Part shown: one piece after another, positions 16,719 to 26,445 of the stretch
Numbering within the stretch: position 1 is the first letter of the stretch
Layout of the letters: each line of letters starts with the position of its first letter
NCBI RefSeq assembly: GCF_024707125.1
Contig: NZ_JANQAH010000002.1
Location: forward strand, 35,780 to 99,779
Direction of reading: 5' to 3'
Source: Devosia sp.
Lineage (GTDB): Bacteria > Pseudomonadota > Alphaproteobacteria > Rhizobiales > Devosiaceae
Length of the DNA stretch: 64,000 nucleotides
Position numbers and translations under genes: made by a program
Notes under the pieces: generated by a model
What the model was told of the DNA's origin: nothing
The model's database searches: none
Seen by the model: the letters and a program-made list of their open reading frames with translations, nothing else

Positions 16719-17767
16719 CCAAATAGCCAACCGCGCTTGAACTTGTAGAAGACGTGCAGCCCGATCTGGGTCACCTTTTCCATGCGCGGGGCCCAGGTGG
16801 GGCGCACATAGGTCGCGTGGTAGTGCGTGGCAGTGCCCACTTCGGTCAGATAGAGTTCGCCATTGAGATAGCGGTCGGCAATGTCCTCGGCCTGGACCCA
16901 GGGCTCACGCTCGCTGATCACTTCCGGAATACCGTCGCAAGCGAAGGAGAACTGGCAAGCGTTGCGCTTGTTCTGGTTCTGGAACACCACGCCGCAAATG
17001 GTATCGGGATAGCGATGATCCTTCACCCGGTTCATCACCACTTGCGCCACGGCAACCTGGCCGCGATAGGCCTCGCCACGGGCCTCAAAATAGATAGCGG
17101 TCGCCAGGCACCATTTTTCGCGGTCCGAAACCTCAACCGGTGCCGTCGTCGAATAGGCCCCGGTTACCGGCGCATTGGCGCGGGCATAGGCCAGCTGTTC
17201 CGAGGCCATGGCGGGGATCGGATCGGTCGGCGTCAGCGAGGCGGTCTGCGGCGCGATACCGGCAATGGCGTCGAGCGCCGCGGCAGTCGCCGGGTCGATT
17301 GACGCCACCGACATGCGCGGGCCCACTTCTTCGGGCGCGTCTTCAAGCTCTGCAATGCGCGACTGGCCGAGCACATTCGGATCGCCCGCCGGATCGCGCA
17401 ACGAAGCAATGCGGACGCGGGCTTCCTCAAAATTCTTCGAGAAGGCAACGACATCGACGACCGGCTTGTAGCGATCGGTCTTTTCGGACCGATTGGGGCC
17501 GGTAAAGCTAATTGAATCAAACAGATGGTCGACAGAACCGGTGATGACCGGATCGGCGCCGGAATAGCTCAGGCTCGCAAGGGCAAGGTTGGGCTTTGCA
17601 GTTTGTGTCTGGGGCAGATCAGCGGACGGGCCAAAGGCGCCGCCGGCAAGGCCTGCGTAAGCAAGGGACGCAACAACGCCCAACGCCATCGTCCTGGCGA
17701 CGGGCAATCCCCGGCGAACCGCTCTAGCCGCGTGCTGACGCACGACCGGCCGGTGTGGATGGGCCAT
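16715..17767 (-). CDS. Cell wall hydrolase, SleB/CwlJ family
   Basis: This 350-aa protein has an N-terminal membrane anchor or uncleaved signal (TMALGVVASLAYAGLAGGAF), a long low-complexity region and a C-terminal SleB lytic transglycosylase domain from about residue 215. WCLATAIYFEARGE holds the catalytic glutamate; it continues with GQVAVAQVVMNRV and THYHATYVRPTWA. The alphaproteobacterial members trim peptidoglycan in growing or dividing cells; none is linked to spores. The start ATG at 17767 follows a Lys/Arg-poor leader with several arginines. It is divergent from the 17951 gene's end and probably monocistronic. Confidence 0.88.
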   Translation of the reverse strand: MAHPHRPVVRQHAARAVRRGLPVARTMALGVVASLAYAGLAGGAFGPSADLPQTQTAKPNLALASLSYSGADPVITGSVDHLFDSISFTGPNRSEKTDRYKPVVDVVAFSKNFEEARVRIASLRDPAGDPNVLGQSRIAELEDAPEEVGPRMSVASIDPATAAALDAIAGIAPQTASLTPTDPIPAMASEQLAYARANAPVTGAYSTTAPVEVSDREKWCLATAIYFEARGEAYRGQVAVAQVVMNRVKDHRYPDTICGVVFQNQNKRNACQFSFACDGIPEVISEREPWVQAEDIADRYLNGELYLTEVGTATHYHATYVRPTWAPRMEKVTQIGLHVFYKFKRGWLFG

Positions 17768-17950
17768 AAACTCTACTCAACTCAACGCTACGCAACACGA
17801 ACAAGACCGGCAAAAGTGACGCTAAAATGCCGACGATCGTGATGATCTCTGATTAAGGTTAGCGCCGAGTAAATAGGTAAACGGGCGCGCAAAGGGTCAA
17901 AGCGCGGCCATCAGAGGGCAGAAATGTGATTGGCGGATTTGTCGCAGTAC

Positions 17951-18511
17951 CTATGTACAGGCGGCTCGCACTGGCTCCACCTGTTCAAGCACACCGGCAA
18001 GACTGAAGCGCACGGACAAGGACCGGGAATTGACTGGCGTCACCCGCGTCGTCAGGTTCTGCGCCCCTGCCAGCATATCGAGAAAAGCCAGTGTGTCGGC
18101 GGTCTTGTCGATCACCAGCGCCGTATTGCTGGCATTGACCAGCAGCGTGCGGCTGCGCGGCGATTGCAGATCGACCTGCAGGGTAATCCCCGCATCGCGC
18201 CCCAGCGCCGACATCGTGTTTCCCGCATAGGCAAAGGCCACGCTGAGGTTCCCCGCCTCGCAGGCAATGGTCATCGTCGCAGGCTGCCGCCCGCTCGGCC
18301 GCGCCGGGATAAGTTGTTCGGACTCAAAGCTCACGCTCAGCGCCTCGGTCGCCCCGGCGCCATCGCGAAAGATCGCGTCATAACAGGCAAGACGCTCGCT
18401 ATCGCCGCCGATGGCAGCGCATTGCGCCCCGGACTGAGCAAAGGCCGGGGCCGCAAACATGGCGCCAAGCATAGTCAGCGTCGCGAAACCCCTGATCCCA
18501 ATCACCAGCAT
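17951..18511 (-). CDS. Exported protein with VasI-like CxxI..RLACYD motif
   Basis: This 186-aa protein has a signal peptide (GFATLTMLGAMFAAPAFAQ). The mature start, CAAIGGDSERLACYDAIF, is the C-x(9-11)-L-x-C-Y-D motif common to VasI/TagO-type and other periplasmic proteins. The rest looks like a beta-rich domain (TMTIACEAGNLSVAFAYAG...RSLSVRFSLAG) with a terminal AACT. No type VI secretion genes are nearby, so a role there is not supported. Start ATG 18511 has GGGGGA a few bases upstream. Confidence 0.7.
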   Translation of the reverse strand: MLVIGIRGFATLTMLGAMFAAPAFAQSGAQCAAIGGDSERLACYDAIFRDGAGATEALSVSFESEQLIPARPSGRQPATMTIACEAGNLSVAFAYAGNTMSALGRDAGITLQVDLQSPRSRTLLVNASNTALVIDKTADTLAFLDMLAGAQNLTTRVTPVNSRSLSVRFSLAGVLEQVEPVRAACT

Positions 18512-18604
18512 TATCCCCCCATTAGTCTCGCTAGTCTTTTGTCACGTTCTTATATCGTGACCAATGCCCGCGATTAAAATGGCTTCATGGAAAAGTGTGG
18601 CGCG

Positions 18605-20893
18605 TCAGGTTGCCGCTTGCGCCAGCGTCAGCCGCGCCACCGGCACGCGGTAGGGCGCACAGCTGACATAGTCGACCCCAAGCCCCGAGAAGAATTTCAG
18701 CGATACCGGATCGCCTGCATGCTCCCCGCAAATGCCGATCTTCAGCCGTGGATTGGCCGCCCTGCCCCGCTGGATGGCAATGGAGATCATCTCGCCCACG
18801 CCCTTCTCGTCGATGGTGACGAAAGGGTCGCGCTCATAAATGCCCTTGCGCTGATAGACAGTGAGGAAGGTCGGCGCATCGTCGCGCGAAATGCCAAAGG
18901 TCGTCTGCGTCAGATCGTTCGTCCCGAAGGAGATGAAATCGACCATGCCGGCAATATCCCCGGCCCGAAGGCAAGCGCGCGGCAGTTCGATCATCGTCCC
19001 GAATGAGAATTTCACCTTTTCCGATTTCAAGAGGCCCGAATTGGCGACGATGGCCATGGTGCGTTCGCGCACCCAGGCGACCTCGCTGGCCGTCGACACG
19101 AAGGGAACCATCACTTCCACCGGGATCGGCTTGTTCAGCCGCTCACTGGCCTCCCGCGCCCCGGCAATCACCGCCTGCATCTGCATCTGCAGGATTTCGG
19201 GATAGGTGATGGCCAAACGCACACCGCGATGCCCAAGCATCGGGTTCACCTCGGCAATGCGCTCAAGCCGCAGGCGCAGCGCCCGTACCGCCACGCCAAG
19301 CGACGCCGCCGTTTCCTCGATCTCTTCATCGTTACGAGGCAAGAATTCATGCAGCGGCGGATCAAAGAGCCGCACCGTCACCGGCAGCCCCCCCATCACC
19401 GAGAACAGCGCCGAATAGTCGCCGGTCTGGAAATCAACGAGGCCATTCACTGCAAGGCTGCGCGCCTCCTCGTCTTCGGAGAGGATCATGCGTCGCAAAG
19501 CCACGAGGCGCTCGGGCGAGAAGAACATGTGCTCGGACCGCGCGAGGCCAATGCCCTCCGCACCGAAGCTCAAGGCGGTGGCAGCGGACTCAACCGTTTC
19601 CACATTGGTACGAACGGCAATCGACCGGCTGGCATCGGACCAGCCGAGCAGCGTGCCGATATTGCCGCCAATATGGGGCTGGGCCAGCGGCAGCGTGCCG
19701 AGATAGACCGAACCATCGCTGCCATCGATGGTGAGCCGATCGCCCGGCCGCAGCTCGCGCGAACCGATGCGGCAAACCATCTCCACCGTATCAACCGACA
19801 GCGTGCGCACGCCGGCGACGCAAGGCTTGCCCGTAATACGCGCAATCACACCGGCATGGCTGGTCATGCCGCCGCGGGCGGTGAGAATGCCCGTCGCCGC
19901 CTTCATGCCCTCGATGTCGGCCGGCCCGGTCTCGTTGACCACCAGAATGCAGTGCTTGCCGCGAGCGCGCAGCCGCGCCGCATCCTCGGCAGAGAACGTA
20001 ATAATGCCGCTCGCCGCGCCGGGCGAAACCCCAAGGCCCGTAGCGATCGGGGTGACATCCTCGGTCGACTTGATGCGCGGATGCAGCAATTGCGGCAGGC
20101 GATTGGGATCGACGCGGCTGACGGCATGGTGCGGCGACCAGATCTTGTTCTGCACGCGATCGACAGCCGCCTCGAGCTCCGCCGCAGCCGAAGCCTGCAC
20201 TGGCCGGGCCGAGAGGAACTGCACCTTGCCGCGATGGATGGCGACGAGGCAGGCCATGTGCCGCCCGGCCTTGGCATCGAGCAGCGAAATCAGCGAGCCG
20301 ATGGATTCGGGCAGGCGCGGCAAAGCAGCACCGTTGAGCGGCGCCGGCCCCAACGCGCCCGTCGCCGCATTGCGGGTCAGAAACTGCTCAAGCTCACCCT
20401 CTGCCGTCGCCTGAATCAGCACGATCTGCCGGGCGCGGTCATCTTCGCCGCGGAAATTCGCCCAACCACCCTGCGAAAAACCATAGCTTTCAAAGGCCTG
20501 CTTGATGGCCTTGGCCAGCGGCCTTGTCGGGTCGACGGAATCCTCGGGCGCCGTCGGCGCGGCTATGCCGGTGCGCGCCGGCTGCAACCCGCTATTGTGG
20601 CTGGCGGCCGACGTGCGCACAACTAGCATGGGCGCCTTGCCATCCTTGGCCACGAGCTTGAAGAGGCAAGCGATCCAATGGGTCCGCAGTCGCGCATCGA
20701 GCCGGGTCCGCTCGGCCTGCAGTGCCTCCCAGGCGGCACGCGTGATCGCGATGGTCGGAACCGTCGGAAAACCGGCCTCGCCGACGCGGAAAATCCAGCG
20801 GGCCTTGCCGGCCAGCAGCTTCAATTGGGCGGCGGTGAGGTTTGCCTTCCCCTCGGCAGGGGCAATCGCAAACATTTCCTGCGCAAGACTCAC
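18605..20893 (-). CDS. PPDK-like PEP-utilising protein with reduced ATP-binding domain
   Basis: This 762-aa relative of pyruvate phosphate dikinase (normally about 880-900 aa) has an intact phosphohistidine domain (GGMTSHAGVIAR, His346) and an intact C-terminal PEP/pyruvate barrel (RLFDPPLHEFLP, NPMLGHRGVRL, SFGTNDLTQTTFG, CGEHAGDP). The first 280 residues only weakly resemble the PPDK ATP-grasp domain: the glycine-rich start is replaced by LLAGKARWIFRVGEAGFPTVP, and the RSGA...PGMMDT block reads VVRTSAASHNSGLQPARTG. ATP use is therefore doubtful. The start is GTG at 20893 with AGGGA upstream; an out-of-frame ATG lies before it. It may be a phosphotransfer or regulatory paralogue. Confidence 0.8.
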   Translation of the reverse strand: MSLAQEMFAIAPAEGKANLTAAQLKLLAGKARWIFRVGEAGFPTVPTIAITRAAWEALQAERTRLDARLRTHWIACLFKLVAKDGKAPMLVVRTSAASHNSGLQPARTGIAAPTAPEDSVDPTRPLAKAIKQAFESYGFSQGGWANFRGEDDRARQIVLIQATAEGELEQFLTRNAATGALGPAPLNGAALPRLPESIGSLISLLDAKAGRHMACLVAIHRGKVQFLSARPVQASAAAELEAAVDRVQNKIWSPHHAVSRVDPNRLPQLLHPRIKSTEDVTPIATGLGVSPGAASGIITFSAEDAARLRARGKHCILVVNETGPADIEGMKAATGILTARGGMTSHAGVIARITGKPCVAGVRTLSVDTVEMVCRIGSRELRPGDRLTIDGSDGSVYLGTLPLAQPHIGGNIGTLLGWSDASRSIAVRTNVETVESAATALSFGAEGIGLARSEHMFFSPERLVALRRMILSEDEEARSLAVNGLVDFQTGDYSALFSVMGGLPVTVRLFDPPLHEFLPRNDEEIEETAASLGVAVRALRLRLERIAEVNPMLGHRGVRLAITYPEILQMQMQAVIAGAREASERLNKPIPVEVMVPFVSTASEVAWVRERTMAIVANSGLLKSEKVKFSFGTMIELPRACLRAGDIAGMVDFISFGTNDLTQTTFGISRDDAPTFLTVYQRKGIYERDPFVTIDEKGVGEMISIAIQRGRAANPRLKIGICGEHAGDPVSLKFFSGLGVDYVSCAPYRVPVARLTLAQAAT

Positions 20894-20997
20894 CGTAAAA
20901 CCGTCCCTGACATCATTGTGACCTCATACTGCCTCAGGCTTCGGTGCGGCTGCAACAGCACTTGACTTGGCCCGAAGCGGAAAGCATCTGATCTCTC

Positions 20998-21969
20998 ATG
21001 GAAAAACGGCCACACCTCGACATTCTGTTATGCGCGCCGCGCGGATTCTGCGCAGGCGTCGATCGCGCCATCCAGATCGTGGAGCTGGCGCTGCAGAAAT
21101 ACGGCGCTCCCGTCTATGTGCGCCATGCCATCGTGCATAATAAATACGTGGTGGAAGGGCTTAAGGCCAAGGGCGCGGTCTTTGTCGAAGAGCTCGACGA
21201 GATCCCCGAGACCGAAGCCCCGGTGGTGTTTTCGGCCCATGGCGTGCCCAAAAGCGTGCCGGCCGATGCCAAATCGCGAAATATGTTCTTCCTCGATGCC
21301 ACCTGCCCGCTCGTGAGCAAGGTGCATGTGGAAGCCTCGCGCCACTTCGACGAAGGCCACGAAATCGTTCTTATTGGTCATGCCGGTCACCCCGAAGTGA
21401 TCGGCACGATGGGCCAGTTGCCCGAAGGCGCCGTCACGCTCATCGAGACCGTGGCCGACGCCAATGTCTTCACGCCCAAAAAACCCGAGACGCTCGCTTT
21501 CGTGACGCAGACAACGCTCAGCGTCGATGACACGCGCGAAATCGTCGCGGCGCTGCGTGCGCGCTTCCCGTCCATCAACGGACCGCACAAGGAAGACATC
21601 TGCTACGCCACCACCAATCGCCAGGAATCGATCAAGGCCGTGGCGCCGCTGGTGGACGCGATGATCGTTGTCGGTTCGCCGCATTCGTCCAATTCGCAGC
21701 GCCTTGTCGAAGTGGCCCTCCGCAGCGGCTGCAAGGTCGCGACCCTCGTCGACCGCGCCAGCGAAATCGACTGGTCGCTCTATGGCGATATCAAGTCCCT
21801 CGGCGTCAGCGCCGGTGCCTCGGCGCCGGAAAGCCTCGTCGAAGAAGTGATCGACGCCTTTGCCGCACGTTATGACGTTGCGGTCGAGACCAAGACCACG
21901 GCCGAAGAAAACATCGCCTTCAACATCCCCAAAGTGCTGCGCAATCTCGAAGTGGCCTCGGGGCGATGA
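20998..21969 (+). CDS. ispH: 4-hydroxy-3-methylbut-2-enyl diphosphate reductase
   Basis: This 323-aa Fe-S enzyme makes IPP and DMAPP in the last step of the MEP isoprenoid pathway. The three cluster cysteines are visible: C12 ([12 protein letters not shown]), [11 protein letters not shown] and [20 protein letters not shown] and [11 protein letters not shown] hold the substrate histidines. It begins a three-gene operon with a GNAT gene and rnhA, joined by ATGA overlaps. Other isoprenoid genes in the window are ispB and ispE. Confidence 0.98.
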   Translation: MEKRPHLDILLCAPRGFCAGVDRAIQIVELALQKYGAPVYVRHAIVHNKYVVEGLKAKGAVFVEELDEIPETEAPVVFSAHGVPKSVPADAKSRNMFFLDATCPLVSKVHVEASRHFDEGHEIVLIGHAGHPEVIGTMGQLPEGAVTLIETVADANVFTPKKPETLAFVTQTTLSVDDTREIVAALRARFPSINGPHKEDICYATTNRQESIKAVAPLVDAMIVVGSPHSSNSQRLVEVALRSGCKVATLVDRASEIDWSLYGDIKSLGVSAGASAPESLVEEVIDAFAARYDVAVETKTTAEENIAFNIPKVLRNLEVASGR

Positions 21970-22484
21970 TCCCACTCCACGCGCTGGAGACTGACCGGCT
22001 GCGGCTCGTGCCCTGGCGCGACGACCTTGTCGATCCGCTCTGGGCCATGCATGCCAATCCCGAGGTCGCGCGCTATCTCGATGCGCAGGGCCGCGTCTAT
22101 GACAGAGCCAAGGCCGTCGAGCGTATCGCCGGCTGGCGCCTCGAATATGCCGATCACGGCATCGGCAAGTTTGCCATCGAGCGAAAGAGCGACGGCGCCT
22201 TTATCGGGCGCGCCGGCTTTTCGCCCTTCGAAGGCGAGCCGGAAATCGGCTATTCGCTGGCCCCAGAGCACTGGAACCAGGGCTATGCCAGCGAGATCGC
22301 GCTGGGCCTCCGCAACTGGTTCTTCGCCAATCGCCCCGAAAACCATTTCATCGGTTTTGCCCATATGCAAAACGCTGCCTCGCGGCGCGTGCTTGAAAAG
22401 ATCGGCATGATCGAGACACATCAGGGAAACGTGGCCGACATGCCGCATCAGTTCTACATCCTGCGCCGGGGGCCAAGCGCATGA
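21966..22484 (+). CDS. GNAT family N-acetyltransferase
   Basis: This 172-aa protein starts [21 protein letters not shown], the RimJ/RimL-like opening, and includes [38 protein letters not shown] (acetyl-CoA loop Q/R-x-x-G-x-A) and [13 protein letters not shown]. It acetylates an unknown amine or protein N-terminus. The start overlaps the ispH stop by four bases and the stop overlaps rnhA by four bases. In many Rhizobiales this slot holds thrB (homoserine kinase), so the replacement is notable. Confidence 0.92.
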   Translation: MIPLHALETDRLRLVPWRDDLVDPLWAMHANPEVARYLDAQGRVYDRAKAVERIAGWRLEYADHGIGKFAIERKSDGAFIGRAGFSPFEGEPEIGYSLAPEHWNQGYASEIALGLRNWFFANRPENHFIGFAHMQNAASRRVLEKIGMIETHQGNVADMPHQFYILRRGPSA

Positions 22485-22954
22485 GCACTTCCGTCATCAT
22501 CCACACCGACGGCGCCTGTTCGGGCAATCCCGGCCCCGGCGGCTGGGGCGCCATTTTGCAGTTCGGCCAGCACCGCAAGGAGCTCAAGGGCGGCGAGGCG
22601 CTGACCACGAACAACAAGATGGAGCTGACCGCCGCCATCGAGGCGCTCAACGCCCTCTCCCGCCCCTGCGCGGTCGAACTTCACACCGACAGCCAATATG
22701 TGAAGAACGGCGTCCAGAGCTGGATTCACGGCTGGAAGAAAAACGGCTGGAAAACAGCCGACAAGAAGCCGGTGAAAAATGTCGAACTCTGGCAGGCGCT
22801 CGACGAAGCCACCAAGCGCCACCAGATTTCCTGGCACTGGGTCAAGGGCCACGCCGGCGACGAACTTAACGAACGCGCCGACGAACTGGCCCGCGAAGGC
22901 ATGGCGCCCTTCAAGCAGAAGAAGGCGCCCGAGAGCTTTGCGCCGCCGTTCTGA
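22481..22954 (+). CDS. rnhA: Ribonuclease HI
   Basis: This 157-aa enzyme removes RNA from RNA-DNA hybrids. The four catalytic acids sit in [38 protein letters not shown] and [14 protein letters not shown]. The basic handle [18 protein letters not shown] is present. The start is an ATGA overlap with the GNAT gene. It is the last gene of the ispH operon, and a palindromic family A repeat follows. Confidence 0.98.
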   Translation: MSTSVIIHTDGACSGNPGPGGWGAILQFGQHRKELKGGEALTTNNKMELTAAIEALNALSRPCAVELHTDSQYVKNGVQSWIHGWKKNGWKTADKKPVKNVELWQALDEATKRHQISWHWVKGHAGDELNERADELAREGMAPFKQKKAPESFAPPF

Positions 22955-22981
22955 CGGCCACACCCGCCTCAAAAGCTCGAT

Positions 22982-23053
22982 GTCATCCCCGCGAAAGCGG
23001 GGATCTCTGTTTCGGGCGCATGAAGAGAGATTCCCGCTTTCGCGGGAATGACG
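22982..23053. repeat. Palindromic repeat family A, copy 2
   Basis: GTCATCCCCGCGAAAGCGGGG faces CCCGCTTTCGCGGGAATGAC across about 30 bases, in the convergent gap between rnhA and the DUF808 gene. Confidence 0.9.
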
Positions 23054-23071
23054 TCGTGACTGGCGAGACGC

Positions 23072-24052
23072 CTAAGCCCGCTTCGGCAGCAAGCCCTTGA
23101 TCGCCTTCAAGCTCGGCGCAATGACATAGCCCGCCACCGGGATCAGCAGCGCGCCGAGGATCAGGCCGATAAAGAAGTCCACGAAGGCCGTCGCGAACCA
23201 GCCGGCAAACCCGGCAATGGCCGGGAAAGTGTGCTCAGCCCAATGAGCCGCCGTTTCGATGACGATTTCCGGTCCGGTAAAGCCGAACTCATAGAGACCA
23301 TGCGCCACGATTGAGCCACCAACCCAGGTCATCGCCGCGGTACCGACAATGCTCAACACCTGCATGAAATAGGGCATGCCGACCACAAGTCCGCGGCCAA
23401 AGCCACGACCGACCGGCGTGCGGCCATTGCGGGCCATGAACACCCCGAAATCGTCGCCTTTGACGATCAGCGCCACGGCCCCATAGACGATCACCGTGAT
23501 ACCGACACCGGCCACCGCCAAAATGGCGGCGCGGGTCCAGAAATCGGGCACTTCGATGGCCGCAAGGATAATGGTCATGATCTCGGCCGAAAGAATAAAA
23601 TCGGTCTGGATCGCGCCGGCGACCTTCTTGTCCTCAAGGCTCTGCGGATTGAGCGCAGCCGGCTCCAACGAGGCCTCATGATGCTCGGCTTCATGCGGGG
23701 CGAGCATATGGAAAATCTTCTCGGCGCCTTCATAGCAAAGGTAGGCACCGCCGATCATCAGCAGCGGCGTGATCAGCCAGGGCGCAAAAAAGCTCAGCAG
23801 CAGCGCCGCCGGCAGCAGGAACAGCAGCTTGTTCTTGACCGAGCCCCAGGCAATCTTGCCCACGATGGGCAATTCGCGATCGGCGGTAAAACCCTGCACG
23901 TAGTTCGGGGTCACCGCCGCATCGTCGATGACAGCCCCAGCCGCCTTGACCCCGGCCTTGGCCGCCTGTCCGGCCACGTCATCCAGCGACGCGGCCGCGA
24001 CCTTCACGAGGCCGGCCACATCATCAAGCAAAGCAAGAAGGCCGACGCTCAT
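23072..24052 (-). CDS. DUF808/YedI family inner-membrane protein
   Basis: This 326-aa membrane protein opens with MSVGLLALLDDVAGLVKVAAASLDDVAGQAAKAG, a signature of DUF808 (YedI). It has further blocks VQGFTADRELPIVGKIAWGSVKNKL and GLVVGMPYFMQVLSIVGTAAMTWVGG, with about eight hydrophobic segments. Function unknown. Its start lies 11 bases from the glyS stop, so it may be read from the glyS promoter. Confidence 0.9.
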   Translation of the reverse strand: MSVGLLALLDDVAGLVKVAAASLDDVAGQAAKAGVKAAGAVIDDAAVTPNYVQGFTADRELPIVGKIAWGSVKNKLLFLLPAALLLSFFAPWLITPLLMIGGAYLCYEGAEKIFHMLAPHEAEHHEASLEPAALNPQSLEDKKVAGAIQTDFILSAEIMTIILAAIEVPDFWTRAAILAVAGVGITVIVYGAVALIVKGDDFGVFMARNGRTPVGRGFGRGLVVGMPYFMQVLSIVGTAAMTWVGGSIVAHGLYEFGFTGPEIVIETAAHWAEHTFPAIAGFAGWFATAFVDFFIGLILGALLIPVAGYVIAPSLKAIKGLLPKRA

Positions 24053-24063
24053 CTTTTGTTTCC

Positions 24064-26352
24064 TTAACCGGCGACTTTGCCGAAATCGGCCACGAGATGC
24101 ATGGTGTCGCGCAGCCGCGCGAGCAGGTTCAGGCGATTGGTACGCACGGCCGGATCGGCATCGTTGACGAGCACGGCCGTAAAGAACGCATCCACCGGCG
24201 CGCGGAGCGTGGCCAACTCGCCCATGGCGCCCTTGTAGTCGTCCTTGCCAACGTGGCTCGCGACAGAAGCGTGGACAGCATCAACGGCAAATGCCAACGC
24301 CTCTTCCTCGGCCAGCTTCAGCGCCGCCTGATCGACCGCGCCGGCATAGGATTTTCCATCCTTCTTCTCTTCGGCCGCCAGGATATTGGCAGCACGGCGA
24401 TAGCCGGCGAGAAGGTTCTTGCCATCGTCGCTCGACAGCAGGCTAGACAGCGCCTCGGCCCGCTGGGTGATCTGCAGGATGTCATTGCTCTCGGCGGAGA
24501 TAACGGCATCGACCAGATCATGCCGCGCACCAGCATCGCGCAGCGACACCTTTAAGCGGTCATGGAAGAAAGCGAGAAGGCCACTGCAAATAGATACTGT
24601 TGAAACAAAAGTGCCAATGACATCGGCATCTGCGACGCTGCTCTTGAACCCCACGGTGCCGGACGTATCGTGTTTCTCGTCGTCTCGGACCACATAGAAG
24701 TCTGCGGAATCCGGAACGGAGGTTTTGAACCGACCGTCTTCAGTAAAAGCGGCGGTGATGGTCACAAGTCCCACATCCCCGTCGTCAAAATACACGAGAA
24801 GATTGCCTCGCTGCATGCCAAGAATAGTCAGATGATATGCTTTGCGCAGTAGATCTGTTAGAGACAAACTGAGCCCGTTCTCGGTGACGATACGGATCAC
24901 ACCAAGCGCCGCACGACGCAGCGCGAAGGGGTCACGCGAGCCGGTCGGCTTTTCGTCGATCGACCAGAAACTCGACAGCACGTTGAGCTTGTCGGCCAGC
25001 GCCACGGCGATGGAAACGGGCTCGGTCGGCACGCGGTCCGAGGGACCGACGGGCTTATAGTGCAGCTCCAGCGCATTAGCGATTTCCGCCGGCTCGCCCT
25101 GCGCCGTCGCGTAGTAGCGCCCCATCAGCCCCTGCAATTCCGGGAATTCGCCGACCATGCCGGTGACGAGATCGGCCTTGGCGAGCATGGCGGCACGCTT
25201 GGTCTTTTCGACATCGGCGCCCACGAGCGGCGCGATTTCGGCCGCGAGTTTCACCAGCCGTTCGACCATGGCGAACTGCGTGCCGAGCTTGGCGTGGAAC
25301 ACCATGTCTTCGAGCTTGGGCAGGCCGTGCTCGAGAGGAATGGCGAGGTCGCCCTGATAGAAGAAGGCGGCGTCCGACAGGCGCGCGCGGATAACACGCT
25401 CATTGCCGGCCACAACCACCGCGCCGCCATCAGACGGAATGGTGTTGGCGGTGATGATGAAATTCGGCGCCAGTTTCCCAGAGGCATCGCGCAGGCAGAA
25501 ACACTTCTGGTTGGCGCGAATGGTGGCAATGATGACTTCTTCGGGAAGCTTCAGGAATTCGGGATCGAACGACCCCACCATCACATTGGGCCACTCGACG
25601 AGACCGGCCACCTCTTCCAGCAGGCCCTCGTCATGAATGACGGTCAGCCCCTGCGCGAAGGCAAGCTGGTCGGCATCGCCGCGGATGATGTCCTTGCGGC
25701 GATCGATATCGAGCACGACCTTGGCGCGCTCAAGCGCAGTCACATAGTCGTCGAAGCGCTTTACGCGGATGGCAGCGGGCGCCAGGAAGCGATGGCCGAA
25801 CGTCGTCTGGCCCGCTTCGATCTGGTTGGATGCGAAGGGCACGACGACCGGCTCATCATTGTCGGTGCCAAAAGTCGCGGTGATGGCGCGCAGCGGACGC
25901 ACCCAGTTGAAATTGCCCGAGCCCCAGCGCATCGACTTGGCCCAGGGGAAATCCGTCAGAATTTTCGGCAGGATGCCCGAAAGCAGTTCCACCGCATCGG
26001 CGCCCGGCTTGTTGATCACGGCGACATAAAAGTCGCCCTTCTTGGGATCGCTCTCGACCTTGGCCTCTTCGAGCGAAGAGAGCCCCGCCGAACGCAGGAA
26101 GCCATCGATGGCCGGTTGCGGCGCACCAACCTTGGGGCCCTTCTTTTCCTCGCGCGTATCGGGCGAGCGCACCGGCAGGCCCGATACGGTCAGCGCCAGG
26201 CGGCGCGGCGTCGCAAAGGCGCGGGCGCCCTCATAGACGAGACCCGCATCGACCAGGGCATTGGTCACGGCTTTCTTGAGGTCTTCGGCAGCGCGCCGCT
26301 GGAAGCGGGCGGGAATTTCCTCGGAGAAGAGTTCGAGCAGGAGTTCGGGCAT
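24064..26352 (-). CDS. glyS: Glycyl-tRNA synthetase beta subunit with an internal insertion
   Basis: This 762-aa beta subunit of the alpha2beta2 glycine-tRNA ligase starts at [17 protein letters not shown] (26352), the standard start; the frame is open 21 codons further upstream. Family blocks include PKSMRWG-like [37 protein letters not shown] and [26 protein letters not shown]. Between [12 protein letters not shown] and [11 protein letters not shown] there are about 75 extra residues, with lower GC (three 60-base lines counted: 45-55%), not present in typical family members of about 690 aa. The partner glyQ lies 3.4 kb away on the same strand. Confidence 0.95.
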   Translation of the reverse strand: MPELLLELFSEEIPARFQRRAAEDLKKAVTNALVDAGLVYEGARAFATPRRLALTVSGLPVRSPDTREEKKGPKVGAPQPAIDGFLRSAGLSSLEEAKVESDPKKGDFYVAVINKPGADAVELLSGILPKILTDFPWAKSMRWGSGNFNWVRPLRAITATFGTDNDEPVVVPFASNQIEAGQTTFGHRFLAPAAIRVKRFDDYVTALERAKVVLDIDRRKDIIRGDADQLAFAQGLTVIHDEGLLEEVAGLVEWPNVMVGSFDPEFLKLPEEVIIATIRANQKCFCLRDASGKLAPNFIITANTIPSDGGAVVVAGNERVIRARLSDAAFFYQGDLAIPLEHGLPKLEDMVFHAKLGTQFAMVERLVKLAAEIAPLVGADVEKTKRAAMLAKADLVTGMVGEFPELQGLMGRYYATAQGEPAEIANALELHYKPVGPSDRVPTEPVSIAVALADKLNVLSSFWSIDEKPTGSRDPFALRRAALGVIRIVTENGLSLSLTDLLRKAYHLTILGMQRGNLLVYFDDGDVGLVTITAAFTEDGRFKTSVPDSADFYVVRDDEKHDTSGTVGFKSSVADADVIGTFVSTVSICSGLLAFFHDRLKVSLRDAGARHDLVDAVISAESNDILQITQRAEALSSLLSSDDGKNLLAGYRRAANILAAEEKKDGKSYAGAVDQAALKLAEEEALAFAVDAVHASVASHVGKDDYKGAMGELATLRAPVDAFFTAVLVNDADPAVRTNRLNLLARLRDTMHLVADFGKVAG

Positions 26353-26445
26353 GAGGGGCAACCGGATTTCGAAGGCGTAGGGGTGATTAGCGTGGCGCGG
26401 CGGGCCTGTCCACATGGACGAGGCAGAGGAGCGGAAGAATTGGCA

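Noticed and set aside
17951..18511. Type VI secretion component (VasI) assignment
   Set aside because: Only the short CYD motif matches and no type VI genes are nearby.
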